Of a stretch of 64,000 nucleotides of DNA, positions 44,401-59,400 are shown one piece after another. Positions within the stretch are counted from its first letter, which is position 1; every line of letters begins with the position of its first letter. The translations under genes were made by a program, and so were the position numbers. Origin of the DNA: Liolophura sinensis (lineage: Eukaryota > Mollusca > Polyplacophora > Chitonida > Chitonidae); the NCBI RefSeq assembly GCF_032854445.1, contig NC_088300.1, positions 19,699,608-19,763,607 of the forward strand. The letters are read 5' to 3'. The notes beneath the pieces were generated by a model. The model saw only the letters and a program-made list of their open reading frames with translations. It did not search any database and was not told the DNA's origin.

Positions 44401-47400
44401 CAGTTAGCAGCATCAATACAGGTGCATAAACGTATCATAGGTAATTTTGTATACAGGGTGGAGACAGAGCCCCACCCAGCATCCTACCAATAGTACTGCC
44501 TAATCTCAATCAATCCCACCCTTGCCTAAAACCGCTAATCATGCTGCACTTACAAGTATTCCTATATTACAGCCATTGAAAATACAAAACATCTTTAGTT
44601 GTTCATATATACTAGTACAATATAAATACTCAAAATAAAGGTTTCTCCTACTAACACTGCACTGTAATGAAAGTACAAAGTACTGCAATTAACTTGTTAA
44701 GAGGTCAAAAGTCAGGGATTACTTACACCTATATTTTGCCCTAATCCTTTAATTATCAGATCAAACATATATAAAGCACTAATTACAGTTGACTGTATGA
44801 TATTAAACACTACAGAGTACTATTAATCTGATCTATCGGATAAAGTTGATTCCTAGTTTGCTTCTTTTGAATTAATAATGCAGCTATGTTGTCCTGCTAA
44901 CCAATACCTATGAGGCACAATGCATGCCCACAACTGTGCACAGATGGGATAGAGCATTTACAATGTCTCTTTGGGTCAGTGTACACTTTGAACCTTGACA
45001 TGTTCACAAAGGTCAAAGCCGATGGCAATGTAAATTAACACTGGTCTACAATGAAGGTCACTGTTCACTTTTATCCCCTCTAAGCTTACATGCATGTACT
45101 CTCTGTTACAGTGCATAAAGATACAATCTGGCTTACTATCTTTACCCTTATAAGGTGTACTAGAGGTACATCTGAGGTATACATTGGGGTGTAGTATATC
45201 TGAACTGAGGTGTGTCTAAGATATACTTGAGGTGTATCTGAGGTGTATTAAAGGTGTACATGTATTTGAGGTACTGCCAATTATGCAAATTAGTACCTCC
45301 AGCACACCCATAATACACCTCAGTGGAGAAGTACACTGTAAGTGTTTGGTAAAAAATATGACACCTGAGGTGTGTCTAAGGTGCAACTGAGGTATAACTT
45401 AGATACATGCTTATAGTCAAGGTGGATGCACACTGTTTCCACTTTATCTGGACAGGAAACAAGTTCAAAGCACTTAAATATTGGCTGTATAAATTACAGA
45501 TAAATTTAATTAAGTTTGTGAGGGCATGCTGTTCTTTGTTTACAGTATCTGTAAATCTCAGCTGACTTACAACAACAACAGTGACAGACATTTATATGAG
45601 GCTTTCTAGCTGCTTAATCAACATTAGTGCTTCTACTTTTCTATGCCTTTAAGAACTGTTTTTGAGCCCAAATTCTGTCCCAGGAAGCATCAATCAGCGC
45701 ATAATTGGGTTGTTTTCCCACAGCCCGTAAGATTTATGCACCTTGTTCAGGGCAACCATCTTGGAATAATCAGGGGCAAATATATCCATGCTCTGTCATT
45801 GGTCAACATTTGCACACTGAATGGCAAGTCATTTTAGGGTGAGGCAAAGGCTAATATTTATTTCATAGTAAATATTTTGCTTTTGCACACAAAAATGTGT
45901 AATTATGTACTCACCATTTTGTCTGAAGTAAAATGTAAACCTGACCTCTTATTTTAAAAGTTTTAAAAGTGGCTGAGGTGTACCTGAGGTACATGACCAC
46001 TAAATTATAATCAAAAACCCTCCAAGTTTCTAAGGTGTACCTCAGGTACATGTTCTAAGTGTGGATTTTTTTCAAAGTTCCTCAGGTGTATTTGGGGTAG
46101 GTTATCTTGTGTTCAAAAACCGCTCAAAAACACTCAAGTTTCCAAGGTGTACCTACGGTATATCATTCATATTTTTTTAACTTTCAAAGTTTCTAAGGTG
46201 TATCTGAAGTACATCTTCAAAGTGTTGATTTTTTTCTAAGTTCCTGAGGTACAACTGAGGTATAGGTATATGGTTGGCGTGTACTTGAGGTGCAGTACAC
46301 CTCAGATAATACGGATGGGGTGTACACCTCATCTATACCTCACACTAAGGTGTACACCTCATGTTTGTAAGGGTGCATACATGTATGAGTACTATATATG
46401 ACAGGAGCAGCATTACAGAGTAAAAACAAACAGGTACAGATAGCAGGGAATGGCTTTGGCTTGGCCTTCTAGTCACATGCTTAGTGTTATCAGGTGAGAT
46501 ATATCTGCCTCAAAGGAAAGTTGCTAAATGTGGGAATGAGCCCAGCATGGCTGCCAAGAAGCAGCTACTGCTCTGTCCATCACACCCCTATAACCCTGGC
46601 CACTGTTTGGTGTACCATTCTCAGATGAGGGATGCCAGTCTACAGATGTGGGAGGGGTGGGAGGGGAGGGAGGGGGGTGAAGGGCTTAAAAACTGGAACC
46701 ATAGCTGCCTAGAACCATCCTCCATGCATGTACAACCACAGCTATGTTTCTAACTATTTATAGACCACTGGTATGATTTGGAGGGTGCTAAATATATTCT
46801 TGGTTTGGTGAACACGCATATATGTATCCCAATACAAAAGTAAACAACTCATTACTGAACCTGTATATTCCTGTACAGCAGTGTACACATGAACACAGAC
46901 TATATGTACACGTGTAAGGTCACCTGCCACTGTAGTCACAAGTGTATATAATCATACCAAGGCCCATCCAGGCAACACCAGTTCTTCACAAATTACAGCT
47001 GAAAGCTGTACAACTCTCACCCAGCCATATACATATAATTACGTTTATTTGCGCAGTTTACTGCCTTAAGGGAGTATTTATTATTATTTGATGAAAAGAC
47101 AAGAAAACTGCGTATGAACAAGCTGAAATTCCACCCATATATATATATATATCAACTACCCATGGACATTTCTCACAGAGGTCCTATTAAAGTAGACACT
47201 GGTCAACAGGCCAGGTGGGATGGTCAGGACAGCCTTTGAGCCAGACTATTCACAAAGTTAGAACCTGATTTGGTATCTTCCCACCAAGGCGATCCGAATC
47301 ACATAGGTACAGAAACCTAAAGCTGCATGTACAGCAGTGCTACGAAATGAAACAGAAACAATGTTTGGAGATATTCATGGGAGAACGGAAATAAATCCAT

Positions 47401-50400
47401 CTAGACCCCTTTGCCTCAAAAAGGTTTGAGTTCCTAATCTGCCAGTGGTCTGGCATGACGCCAGCAGCCAGTCCACAGTAACACCTACATATAGCCATGG
47501 CCTGTACCTAGTTACCAGCGCTATAAAGCACCGCACTATCTCTCGGCTATAACTGGTGGGAGAAGGTAGGATCTCTGTAAACCACTGCTGCGATTAAACC
47601 TGCTGTACTTACTACTGCCAGCCGGCATTTAACTGTGTGTTGTACCTATGTACGCGTTCCACATTTCACAAGTACATCTGCACAAGCAGTTGTATTTGCC
47701 AACACACATACACACTGTACTGGCAAGAATACAAGACTGTGCAGCAATGAGTATGCAAGTATCTAAGGAATTATATGAATATCACCATCCCAAACTCAGA
47801 GCTGAGAATCAGCACAATTATTCTCTGCTACCTTTGGGCATAAAAGTGTGGATTCGAATAGGGTTCAAATCCAGTTTCTTCCATTCTGCTGACATCCCAT
47901 CAAAAAACTAAGAAACCTATATAACATGGAAATGAAAGTTTTACTGTATTAGCGATACCATATGTATTAAAATTAAATCTGTCAACAAGGTTCTGACTGT
48001 CCATACAAAGACTACATTAAACCCCAAGCACTCACTCCGTACAAAGGCTGTTTTGATCAGGGAACAAAAGAGCATGACAACTTGAACACAACTCATGACT
48101 GGCTATACAAGCCATTTTCACAAGATTCGGTCTTCTTGCACTGGACAAAATGAAGCACAGACACACACGAGTCTGTGCACTGTATTTCAAAAATACACCA
48201 CCTATTGTCACAACTAAGTCTACACACCAAATAATGAATGCAATTTCACAACTGCACAAAACATTGCATAGCAGATTACAAACACTGGAAGGCCAAACTG
48301 CTGAGTCCTGCAGTGATCAGTCCTGACATGAAATCAAACATCAAGTCAAGATGAATAATTTTATTTTGGGTGTTTAAAATTTTGTCTTCAGTACCATAAA
48401 TTCTACGTTTGAAACAACAATGTGGACAAAAAAAGTACATGTTAAGAATCATTCATAATCACTCGCAGATCTACACATGCATGTAGTGCCAACTTGGTGA
48501 TTGCATGCGAAGTCTTTAACAATTACAGGTATCTTTACATGAAGAACAAGCGTCTTTTCAACAGCTCGAGATTTGTTTTTCTTCACTGTAGCCTACAGGT
48601 ATGTTAATTTCCACTTCAATTTTTAGATGGATCAAGTGTGCAAGGAGGTGTTTACAGAGAGTGACCTTTGAATCAATATGTCACCTTGCTTCATTCACCC
48701 ATAACAATCAGCATTCATACATGTACATTTGGCATGCCATAGGCCACACCATGTGCATGTAACAAATGACTATGGAGGAACATGTATGGGTGCTTAGTAT
48801 CTCTACTGTCAATTTTGCATACTGTTGGCCATCCATCCTATAAGCCTACAGAAAACCTGCCAGATGTCATCAATATTGCCTCCACAAACATTGCACTGGT
48901 CAGCTAATACTGCGCCTGTATAGGATCATAAGCCCAAGCCACAACACTGAAGTTTACCACCAGAGAGGCTGGCCATAGGGACTAGTACATAAGCTTACTG
49001 AGTGGTGTGAAGCATTTGCCAGCAGGCCATCTGTTGGTCTACCTACCCTCATGGTACATTATAAATATGTAGCAGGTGTAAAACACAGCTAGACGCCTGG
49101 GTCAGGCACAGGCCTGAACACATCCTTACCTGGGTAGTTAATCAACCAGACCATGCCAGGTGGCAAGGTTCAATTTGAGCAACCATATAATCCTTAAAAT
49201 TATAATGAAACAAATTTAAATACAGGTTAATTAAAAGTCAGGGGATGCAATGGTCAGACAATCACTATACTGGTGTTTGCACGCCTGCGGCATTGGAGAC
49301 AGGAAGTGAGTGTATTTACAACAGTTCAACACATTCCTAATTGCAAATAGTTCACTTACCTTAATTCATCAGTCACACTAACAAAGACCACCGTAATACA
49401 ATTTGCGTACCTTATCACTTTGACACTGGTACACATATTTTACACTGGTTGAGTCGTTTTATTTTCAGGCAACACATGTGTCTGTTATAAAGTTCACCTC
49501 AGTAGTCAGCATGATGCACACAAAACATGTCTAAACTGAGACTGTACTAAATGTACATGTGGAACACACAAAAAAGGTTGAAGACTTGCATCAGGTGACA
49601 AACAATTGGCAAAAACAATATTAGAATTAAACACAAATATGAAACAGGGAGAGGAAAGAAAAGTGGAATTGTGTAAATTTGACTCACAATCACTCAATTT
49701 AAACTAAAAGTCGCAATAAATGTTACATGTGGAGAATGTTATTGCAATTGCAACTGTACAACACATTTGGTTGTACATGTACAAGGCATAGTGTATCTCC
49801 AATTTGCCGCTTGAGGTAAATTTGAAGAAATGTGTGAACTTCCTGCATCAGTTTGGGCTGTGTAAATCTGTGACAAATGAACACGTTAGATGACCAACAA
49901 CTTGAACTGTCACAAACCTCCATGGGGGTAAGGTGTGGTGCACATCTACGTGCACGAACACAACGGCAGTTCAGCCATTTTGTTGTGATCTTGTTTAATG
50001 TAGCCTGAGATGGTTGGAGATAAGAGAAGCCAAGGATATCCTCTCTGATACATGAAAAGTCATGTTAATATTAAATAATTATTTAACATGCATGTTATGC
50101 TGCTAATTTAAATGTGACCACCTGCTGTGGCTATGCACCTGGTGAGTGGTTTATTGCTGAAAACCTCCTCCAGCAGCCAAACCACTGCTAATTGCAAATT
50201 CCAGACAGCCATCCAAGACACGTAGCTATTAGTGCTCTAACCTAATAGGACTTCATGCTGGCCAATGAAATGAGAAAAGTTACATGTACCCAGCTTTAAC
50301 TCCATGCATAACGTTTCTTAACACATTGAAGTCTTCAAATATACCTGTCTGGTAAGCTATCCACTTTTGGACACTTTTCCATCATGGAATATATATATAC

Positions 50401-53400
50401 ATTCCAACATGAATATATTAATGGCTTCTTTTCCAAACCTTAAAAATATGTAGACATTCCTTGTTCTTTTTCAGCATACACAGCAAGCATGGCCGTATAC
50501 CCATTCCAGATATTCAGTTAAGTTATGATTGCTGACATAGGTGGTGTGAGGCATTATTGACGAATGAACACAACTGGCATGAGACTAATATCAATGTCTG
50601 GCTCTCAAAACACCACAAGCTACACAACTAGGCTGCATCAGAACAGTGAACGCCGCAGGACATGCACTAAACAAGCACTTTTCACACTAAATCCGAACTT
50701 CCAACAAACTGTTTGCAGGTCTAAATTTTAACAATCAATAATGCTTCAGGATGAAGACAAACCAAAATGTGGGCAAAAAAATAAAAAATATATGAATTTG
50801 AATTTCTGTGGCTACGCTAATTTATTCAGAACTGTGAGGGACTGAAACTGCCCAAAACTCCATAGTGAAGGGCAAACAATAGCAAACCCAGATGAAGGAT
50901 GTTGTCCACTAACTATGACCAATAATTACTTTCTCGAAGTTTACGAATAACCAAATGCTGAACTATTTTCCTACGTACATGTGCATGTACAAACACCTCG
51001 TCACAAACATTTAATAGCTCCCAACTCCTGAATACACCCTATGTGTCACCTCTTCATATCAGTCCAATGTGCTTATCAGCATGTACATGTGGCTATTCCA
51101 TGGAAAAAGCAGCCCTGGAGGCAAGATCCTGTTCTTCAGCTCTATAGGCAAAATCCTGGTCTCTGGGAACACGTCTTCATACTATCGTCACGATGCAAAA
51201 CGTGACGCCAAGTGCATGTTTGAAGCATGTCCTGCAGACTCCACTCTTTGTTCCTGCCATGTTTGTTTGGTCAAAGACATGTCAATAGTTACCAGGCAGT
51301 GTTATCTCCAAGGCCAGAGCAGTCTAGCTATTGCAGACACTGGCTTGATATGAAGGTACTAGTTCTCACTCCTTAATAGCATGACTATGACATGTTTCAC
51401 CAGACCCATTTTGACAATGAAGGTTTATCATGTGACTTTATCAGCCATGTGTTAACCACAACCCATGCTATACCTAGGGTTGATTTCAATCACATATTCT
51501 ACACATACATGTATTGATTTACTGGATTTGTGTTGTACACCAAACTCAAGGAATATTAATTTCAAAATTTATATTGATGAAGGACATCAATATAATTTTA
51601 GCACAGCTAAATAGACATCTAATTCAATCACTCAACGTCAGAGCCCAAATAGGGTCCTAAATTCAGTCACTCAAGGTCAGTGGCCAAGCACTACCACCGA
51701 CAGTGATCTGCAGTGAGAAGAGGCCTTGAGCATCAACAAGCAAAAAAGCGAGCAAACCTCATTATATGATACCTTGCTCCACAGGTTTGCAAAGTACATC
51801 AATCAAGGAAAAGGTATGTGTAAAACGACTGAATGGAAGATGAGAAACGGCACACTGATGTCCGCCATGACAATACACTAAACTAGTTCATGTCAATATA
51901 CAATACCGAAAACATGGTTGCAGAAAAACAGACAGATAGAAAAACAGAAGTAGAGACAGCTTTTGTGAAATATGAGAAAACATACATGTTAACATTTAAG
52001 CCACATGCAAATGTATATCTATTACAACTTCCACTGTTCGGAATAACGGGACAGACACATGGATACAAGGTTATGTGGACAGACGGCACCTAGTTCAAAA
52101 GATAGAAGGCAAAGTGCTCAACAGCTATGAAACGGTATCTCGATCTTGCCCTTGGATTTTGACTTCTGTGTAATGACCTAATGTACTTCACATACTGGAG
52201 GTAGTTAGTTGCCATTAGTATTATTTTTCTTTTATCGTCCAACGTGAATGTTTATCAACATAACTTCCACATGTGTATTTCATATGAATGGTCTGAGTTC
52301 TTGAAACGAAGCCAACCCTTATTACAAAGGACAGTTCACTATAGTTCATGAATACAGAGATAACATTAAACTAAATACAGCAAAATGCACAAAGTAAACA
52401 TAAAAATTGTTGACTTCCTTTGAAGGAGCTATAGGCCACAGATGCACAGTTTACAGAGCAGCGTAACATGTTGTTAATTTGCATCCTAGTTTTAAATATT
52501 TTTGTCCTTTAAATAGTCTTAGTACATGGATACATCAAATGGAAACAGAGAAACAAGTCCATGTGATCATTACTGTATCCAGCTGGCTACCAAAAATGGA
52601 GGCTGGCCTGCACTGTGGGTGCACTAAGATTGAGCCTGTATGTATCCAGTTACCCAACACCACAGCCTTTACTACAAGGTTGGTCAGAGTAATGGACACA
52701 GCAGGAAAGCCTCTGGTCAATCAGAGAACATGCCTATAGCCTGCTCCTTTGCACATGTAGGAACTGGCCTACTGGACTACATATTGACCAGACAGTCTGA
52801 CCAGTCAATGCAGTCACATGGCTGCAATCAACTGACCACTCTTGCATTAGGGTATGTTTATTTGATGGCAAGAAGAGGATGACTAGAGGATAGTTACAAA
52901 AGGCTACAAATCTCCACCCAGACTGCTAAGTACTGACTCCAGGTAGCCCAGCTGAGTTACACTGATAACAGTATTATATCCCTTATAACTGTTTTTGTGG
53001 AAGCTAAAGCTCAACTCACCCATGGTTAGAGCCGGTCACTCCAGGCCTTCTAAACCCAAAATGCATGCACTCTGACCAAGTCCAGCATTCAGCCAGGGTT
53101 GTAATTAACTGTTATGTCACAAACAGTACTACTAGGCCTGATGAATCTTTCAGAATACATAATCAGCTTTCATATTAATCCAATCTGATTTGTAACATAC
53201 AAGACCAACCCAGCATGTACATGTACTCCTAGCTCAATGAGCCAACCCATGGGCAGATTAACGATGTGGTCTTCAGCTTAACAAAAGCCTTTAAAGGATT
53301 CAGTTAATATGACTGTCTAACCCTATACATGTACTCGATTTTTTTGAAGATTACCCAACCATCAAGCACATGTATAGACATTCTAGATCAATGCTGAAAG

Positions 53401-56400
53401 ACATGTGCAAGAGAAACACAATGGCCTCCTGGTTGTTTAGAAATCTGATAAACAACAACCCTTTCATTGCTCAGAATTTTGAATTTATACATACACAATA
53501 CCATTCCCCCATGCACACCCCAATTGCATGCCCTAGTTGATATTTCATTATCTGTTTAAAATATATTGACTGTTCATTTTTCCTTACATGGTCAAGACTT
53601 ATCAGAAAGATCATGTACATCATATATATAGTATTTATTTTTATGGTATTTAAAGCTACTTAGTAAGGTCAAATCGTTAAAACTCACAAAAGACAAATTC
53701 AACATCGTCTTAAAACACAAGGAACCCTCTGCTATACAGAACTTACATGTATAGCTGAAATCCATAGGCTTAGTGGCATTGGAGAAATACAAGATTCAAT
53801 TGCGGCTGGTTCTTCGCCAAGTCACACAGTTTTCCTGAAACCATCTACAAGTCGTCCAACTTTTGGCAAGCTACCACATCTTGCAATACAAAATGCCTGC
53901 ACTGCATGCACTACACTGAGAAAGTAGTTCTTTCTCAGACTAGCCTTGGACTGCAACTTCGCCTGTTTAATCCATGGAAGTGGATCTGCCACAGATCCGA
54001 TGACATACATGTAAGATATTGGATCATGTTATCCCTGATCTAGAACATGTCAAGACAGGCCAGAGATAGTTTTTAGCCAGTCAGCCTTGTGTGACACATG
54101 AAGCTTCTCCTGCTAATAGTAATGCAAGGTGAGCTTGAATTTAACTTGCAATTTAGTTTAATAATTTTAAAGTGACAAATAACAGGAAACTTCAGTGCTT
54201 CTGTAAATGAAATAATTAACTTCTTCCAAAATATTAGCAATAAATGTAATTTCAGTGTAAATGAGGTAGACTCTGTCCCCCTCAGTTTATTTATTTTTTT
54301 TTTTTTTGATTGGTGTTTTACGCCGTACTCAAGAATATTTCACTTATATGACGGAGGCCAGCATTATGGTGGGTGGAAACCGGGCACAACCCACGACCAT
54401 CCGCAGGTTGCCCCCTCAGTTTAAGTTTTCTTGACGGGCAAGTTAGGGTCCCATGGTGCTTCTTTGCCATTGCATCATATTAAGAGCATAGTTTCATAGA
54501 TAACATATTCACAAACAAATTTATCAGTATCTATCCAGTGCTTAGTCTGTATAACCCGCACTTTCTGTTTACTCGGACTATAGATTCATGTCAAACTTGC
54601 TGTTCTTTCAATCTGGTTTAAAGTTCTTTCAATGGAACAGAAAAATGAGGACTCCATGAATAGGTGAGTGGGAATGGCTCCAACACATTGTGTGTAAACC
54701 CCAGTGAACAAATGGACATTAACTACAACCAAGTTATTAATGTTCAACGTTTTTTGGCTGGCCTCATATCTGGTCAGATGGACATTCGCTTATTTCCTAC
54801 AGCAATGTATTTCAGCCCACAACTGTACAATGCCAACTTAAGAATCCGAAAGAATGGCCGCAAGCAGTCCAAGATCAATAAACCACAGACCGAAATCAAT
54901 GCGCCAGGGAGAGGAGGGTTAAAATATCAAACTCAAGGTCAGCCATCTCACAACCTGTCATTCTTCAGAATGGTATAAGCCAATGAAAATTCATCAAGAT
55001 TTCAACAATACTGACCATTTACTAGCCTTCACCTGAAGAAGAGCAGTAACAACTTACTTGTTCAGGATGTAACATAAAGGACACTCATCTCCCTAAACAA
55101 TACCATACTGTGTATAACTTTGTCCGCAACAAAATGAAATCAAAAGATGAAAAAACAGTAAGATGAAGTTCCTAATAAGTCTTCCATGGTAAGATCACTG
55201 CAAATTAGTGTTACCATGCAAGATTTCTAACAGCCTGTCAAAACAAAAGGAACATTGCAGAAGATCAATCAGGTGTGGGATGGTTAATATGTATAACTTC
55301 GTAAAATCAGAATCTAGATTATTAAATCTGATACCCATCCTAAAACAGGAATATGAGTACATATTTATGTGTATGTATACAGTACACATCTACATGTAGA
55401 TACACGCCAGAAAAGCACAGAGGTTACAATGACCTCCCCTGATGCCACCACTGCTAACTGGTCACCGCCTTAGGTCTGCTATGGATTCCTGTCACTCAGG
55501 GCCTGTGCCTAGCTATGTTCATCATAATTGGTAACCACTGGATTACCAACATAAATGGATTTTCAACCACTGAACTATCAGAACAAAACATACTTCTTAT
55601 AATTACACTCACACTTCTATACTGAAGTGACTATTCGTCTGAACATTAAGATTGGATATAAAAGAGTGTACTTAGCAGAGATGACAGACACTCAAAACTT
55701 ACATTAGGCCAGAGGTACAGCTTGGATCATATCTGCATTCTTCCACCAAAAGATAGTCAGATAAATAAATCATGTTAGAACTCACTTAAAACTTCCGTTG
55801 TAAATGTTTCTGCACTGCTAGACACCAAACAAAATACATATTCTTCAAATTCCGTGCACATACATGCGGTCATGTATGCTTGGGTTTTATGTCGTACTTT
55901 ACAAATTCTTCAGTCATATGACAATGAGGAGTCATCACAGGCATCAGCACATACACTGTGTCCTCTTCTGCTGCCTCCACAAACATCATCTCATAGGCCA
56001 AAATTATAAAACAATGCATTAATGTTAATTAATAGAATCTGAAGGATTCAAAAATGATCTTTGAAGCATTATTATAATGAAAGTATGGGTAGTATATTGT
56101 GTTCACTTTAAACTAGTGTAGTACGTGCTATAAATCAACATCTGACTTCTTTAGAATACCCTGTTATCTGCATTCTTAAGGTACATGTACTTTCACACTC
56201 AAAAGTTCAAAAGTATCAACAATATTACCATCCTTGATCCTAAGTCTGCACAAGGCTCCTACGTCCATGCAAAGTGGACTAGGCAGATTATAAGAATCAG
56301 AAATGGTGACAAAATCCCATAAGGCTGCCAAAGTAAAAGCTAATACCCCAATAATCCTGTACAGCCTATATCATTAGAATAGTCAGTAACTGTACTTTGA

Positions 56401-59400
56401 ATAAATAATCAGCTCTGGATAGTGTAAATGATCTTAGTGTGTATTTCTAGTCAGCACTGATAATTACCACCATGCAGATGGGGTAATTAACCATTCCTAG
56501 TGGCAAGGAATTTAGAATTACATCTACCAATACATGTACATCTGAAACCATGACAACCCATGGAGTAAATCAACAACCCCTGCTCCTGAACACACCCAAT
56601 AAGTATCCATGTACACAATGACCATTGGCAGGACACACCCCAACAGATGGTGCCAAAGGGGAAGGGAGGAGGGCTTGTACTACATAGGGAGGATGTAGGA
56701 GGGAGGATGTAGGGGGGACCAGAACATGAACATGTGCTTAAGCTACTCTTGTTCAAGCTTAATTTACTTGAATAAAGATGAGTTGCACAGACTATGGGGA
56801 CAACGGGCAATACCTATTTTCCTGCATAGATGTATCTTGAAGAACTCCAATCACAGTTACAAATCCTGCTTTATTCGCTAATTTAATTTTTACGAGAGTC
56901 GAAAGTCCACACCATAAACCAGAGACCTGGTACGTTACATACCAACTTAATCAGCAGTAATGTACAAACAGGAACTCTATACTGATGACAACTGGTCTTC
57001 AATTATTGTTAGCTTGTGCAAACGGATGTGCAAGCTTCATCCACTGCTTGTGAACAGCGACAAAGCAGACTCCACATATTCACTGTCTAAGGGCGGGATG
57101 AAACAGCCGTACAATCAAAGTTGAAGTTCAAAAATTTCCAACCTGAAAAGGAAAGCTATCAAAAGCAGATATAAGATCATGATTTTGTACACTCAAGCAA
57201 TGTCCGACTATCAGTCTCCATACCAGATTAGATACCACTGTATCAAACTAGATGCAGTCATATCAGATTTGATGCAGCCATACAAGTCTAGATGCCGCCC
57301 TCCCAGACTAGATGCCGACCTCCCAGACTAGATGCTGCCCTACTAACCAAAGTAGATGAGCACTATGTTATAAGACACCATGAAGCTGGTGCCATGCATG
57401 CCACATAAGACTGCATACATGTACTGCCATACCAGAGTGAATGTAGTCAAAGAAAATTATGTCTCTTATATTCAAGAGGTGTTGCTGAAGGGGCTGCATT
57501 GCCTTGTCTCTCTTTCTTGCATTGCATGGTACAAAGTCAATCAACAAGTAAGTTTAATCAATTCTGAGACCAGCATGAATGAGGACTTTCGTTCAGCTGC
57601 AAACATCATAGACCTGCAAACATCACAGACCAGCAGACCGACAAAACCCTTACTTGATGAATACGTCTACAGGTCTATAGATGTCAACATCCAATGAAGC
57701 TTACAGGAAACAAAACATTTGTTTTCACTTGCCACATGAGTGCATCAAAATGATTTCTAAGCTGTCTAGATGCCAACATCTTTGATTTAGCCTAACAAAA
57801 ACTTCCTGTAGATGTACATGTACATATACAGTATGAAAGTAACACACAAACATTTCAAATTTGAGACGCAACTGAACCCGTATACATGTACACCTTGAAG
57901 TACTCGCTGAGCAAATATGCAAGAGGCATCCAAAAGGTCAGAATTGAGTGCTTCAGGAAATGTCTACTAATCTACAATAACCGTCAAATATTTTAAAGCT
58001 ACATGTAAATGGAGCGCCCAAAAAACATAAAAAGTATGTTTTAGGCCTCATCAATAATCAGCTCCAAACAAATATAAACAGAGACGACAAGTTCGATAAA
58101 AAATATCTGACATGGCAAGTAATTCTAGAAAATCTTGCAGTATTTTGTTATTGTGACATGTGTTTGACATGTGTGATAATTTTTCATTTTATTCCCCCTG
58201 CAAATACTTTAGAGTGTATCTCAGGCCATCTGGGGCTCAACAGCTTCGAAGGCCTTGACAGCCACTGGACTGGGCAGGTTTCACACCAAACACTATGCCC
58301 TAGGTCTCAACAAATCTTATCACAATCAGAATACACATCACATTCACCTGCCCGATCAGTAGAATCCAGCATTCATCTGAATGCCCAGTATTATGCACAT
58401 GAAGAAGCATCTTCCTAAATCCAAAGTTTACACACTTGGTCCATTCAGCTGAATGCCTTGACACTACAAGCTCAATCTGTCACCAATGTATTGAATAACT
58501 AGATCACTTACTTCATCCCGTCATTAAGTAGATTTGTATGCGGCATACAGGAGATGCACGCATCAGCGACGACTTGGCCAACATTATGCCTGGATCCAAA
58601 GAACTGACATACTATGCTGGACTAGTCTAAGTTTTATCACAAAAGCGTGCAAATTTGCAAAAGTGACAATGTCTTGCAATAAACTAATGTCATCTTGTAC
58701 TCCGACCCTCAATTAAGTAAATGTCCTGTGTTAAAAGATGTAAAAAAATCGACGGAGCTACAGCCACAGAGTGACTTATACGGCTCTTCCAGCTAATGGC
58801 GTTCTGACAAATTCTGAGAATTGAGTTACTGTCCATTTGCAAGCCAAGATGTTTTTTTATTTAATTCATACCACTGTGAAAGAAAAAATATAATTATATA
58901 CACACGTAAGTAGACTTCACTACCACATGCACCTCTCAAAACAGTACATACTGTCCTACTGCCATATTTCACCGAGCTTGAAAATTTCACAAATCTTTGT
59001 AGCTCAAGTCAATCCTACTTTTGGTGTAATCTGAATCCCCACGTTATCTGCGTTTAAAAGATGTAAAACGTGCACCGGTAAACCATCTATTAAAAACATG
59101 CGTTGGAAATTTTGAAAGTCCACCTGACCTCTGCAATGTTTCATGCTTGAATCTTGGACAAGGTGCATGTACATGGTGGCTGTATGAAAGACAAACTGTA
59201 ACAGAATGCATGACTGAAATACCATTATTTCTGAAGGACAAAAAAATTAAAACTAAATAACTTCAACGAAAAGTATCAGAAGAAATTTTCGAAGTCAGCA
59301 CATACCTTGCTAAAAATGGTGGAAGTTCGAACTTAATACATGGCGGATAATGGTTCGACTTATTCAATTCAGAAGTTTGAATGGCTGAATTACTGTTCAA

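Noticed and set aside
54664-54978. 104-codon plus-strand ORF in NOVA intron 1
   Set aside because: Composition is not convincing, no splice or promoter context was seen, and no family is recognised.
59290-59345. Additional untranslated first exon of NOVA (donor CAAG|GTATGTG near 59304)
   Set aside because: The donor is good, but there is no promoter, coding potential or other support; kept out of the feature list.
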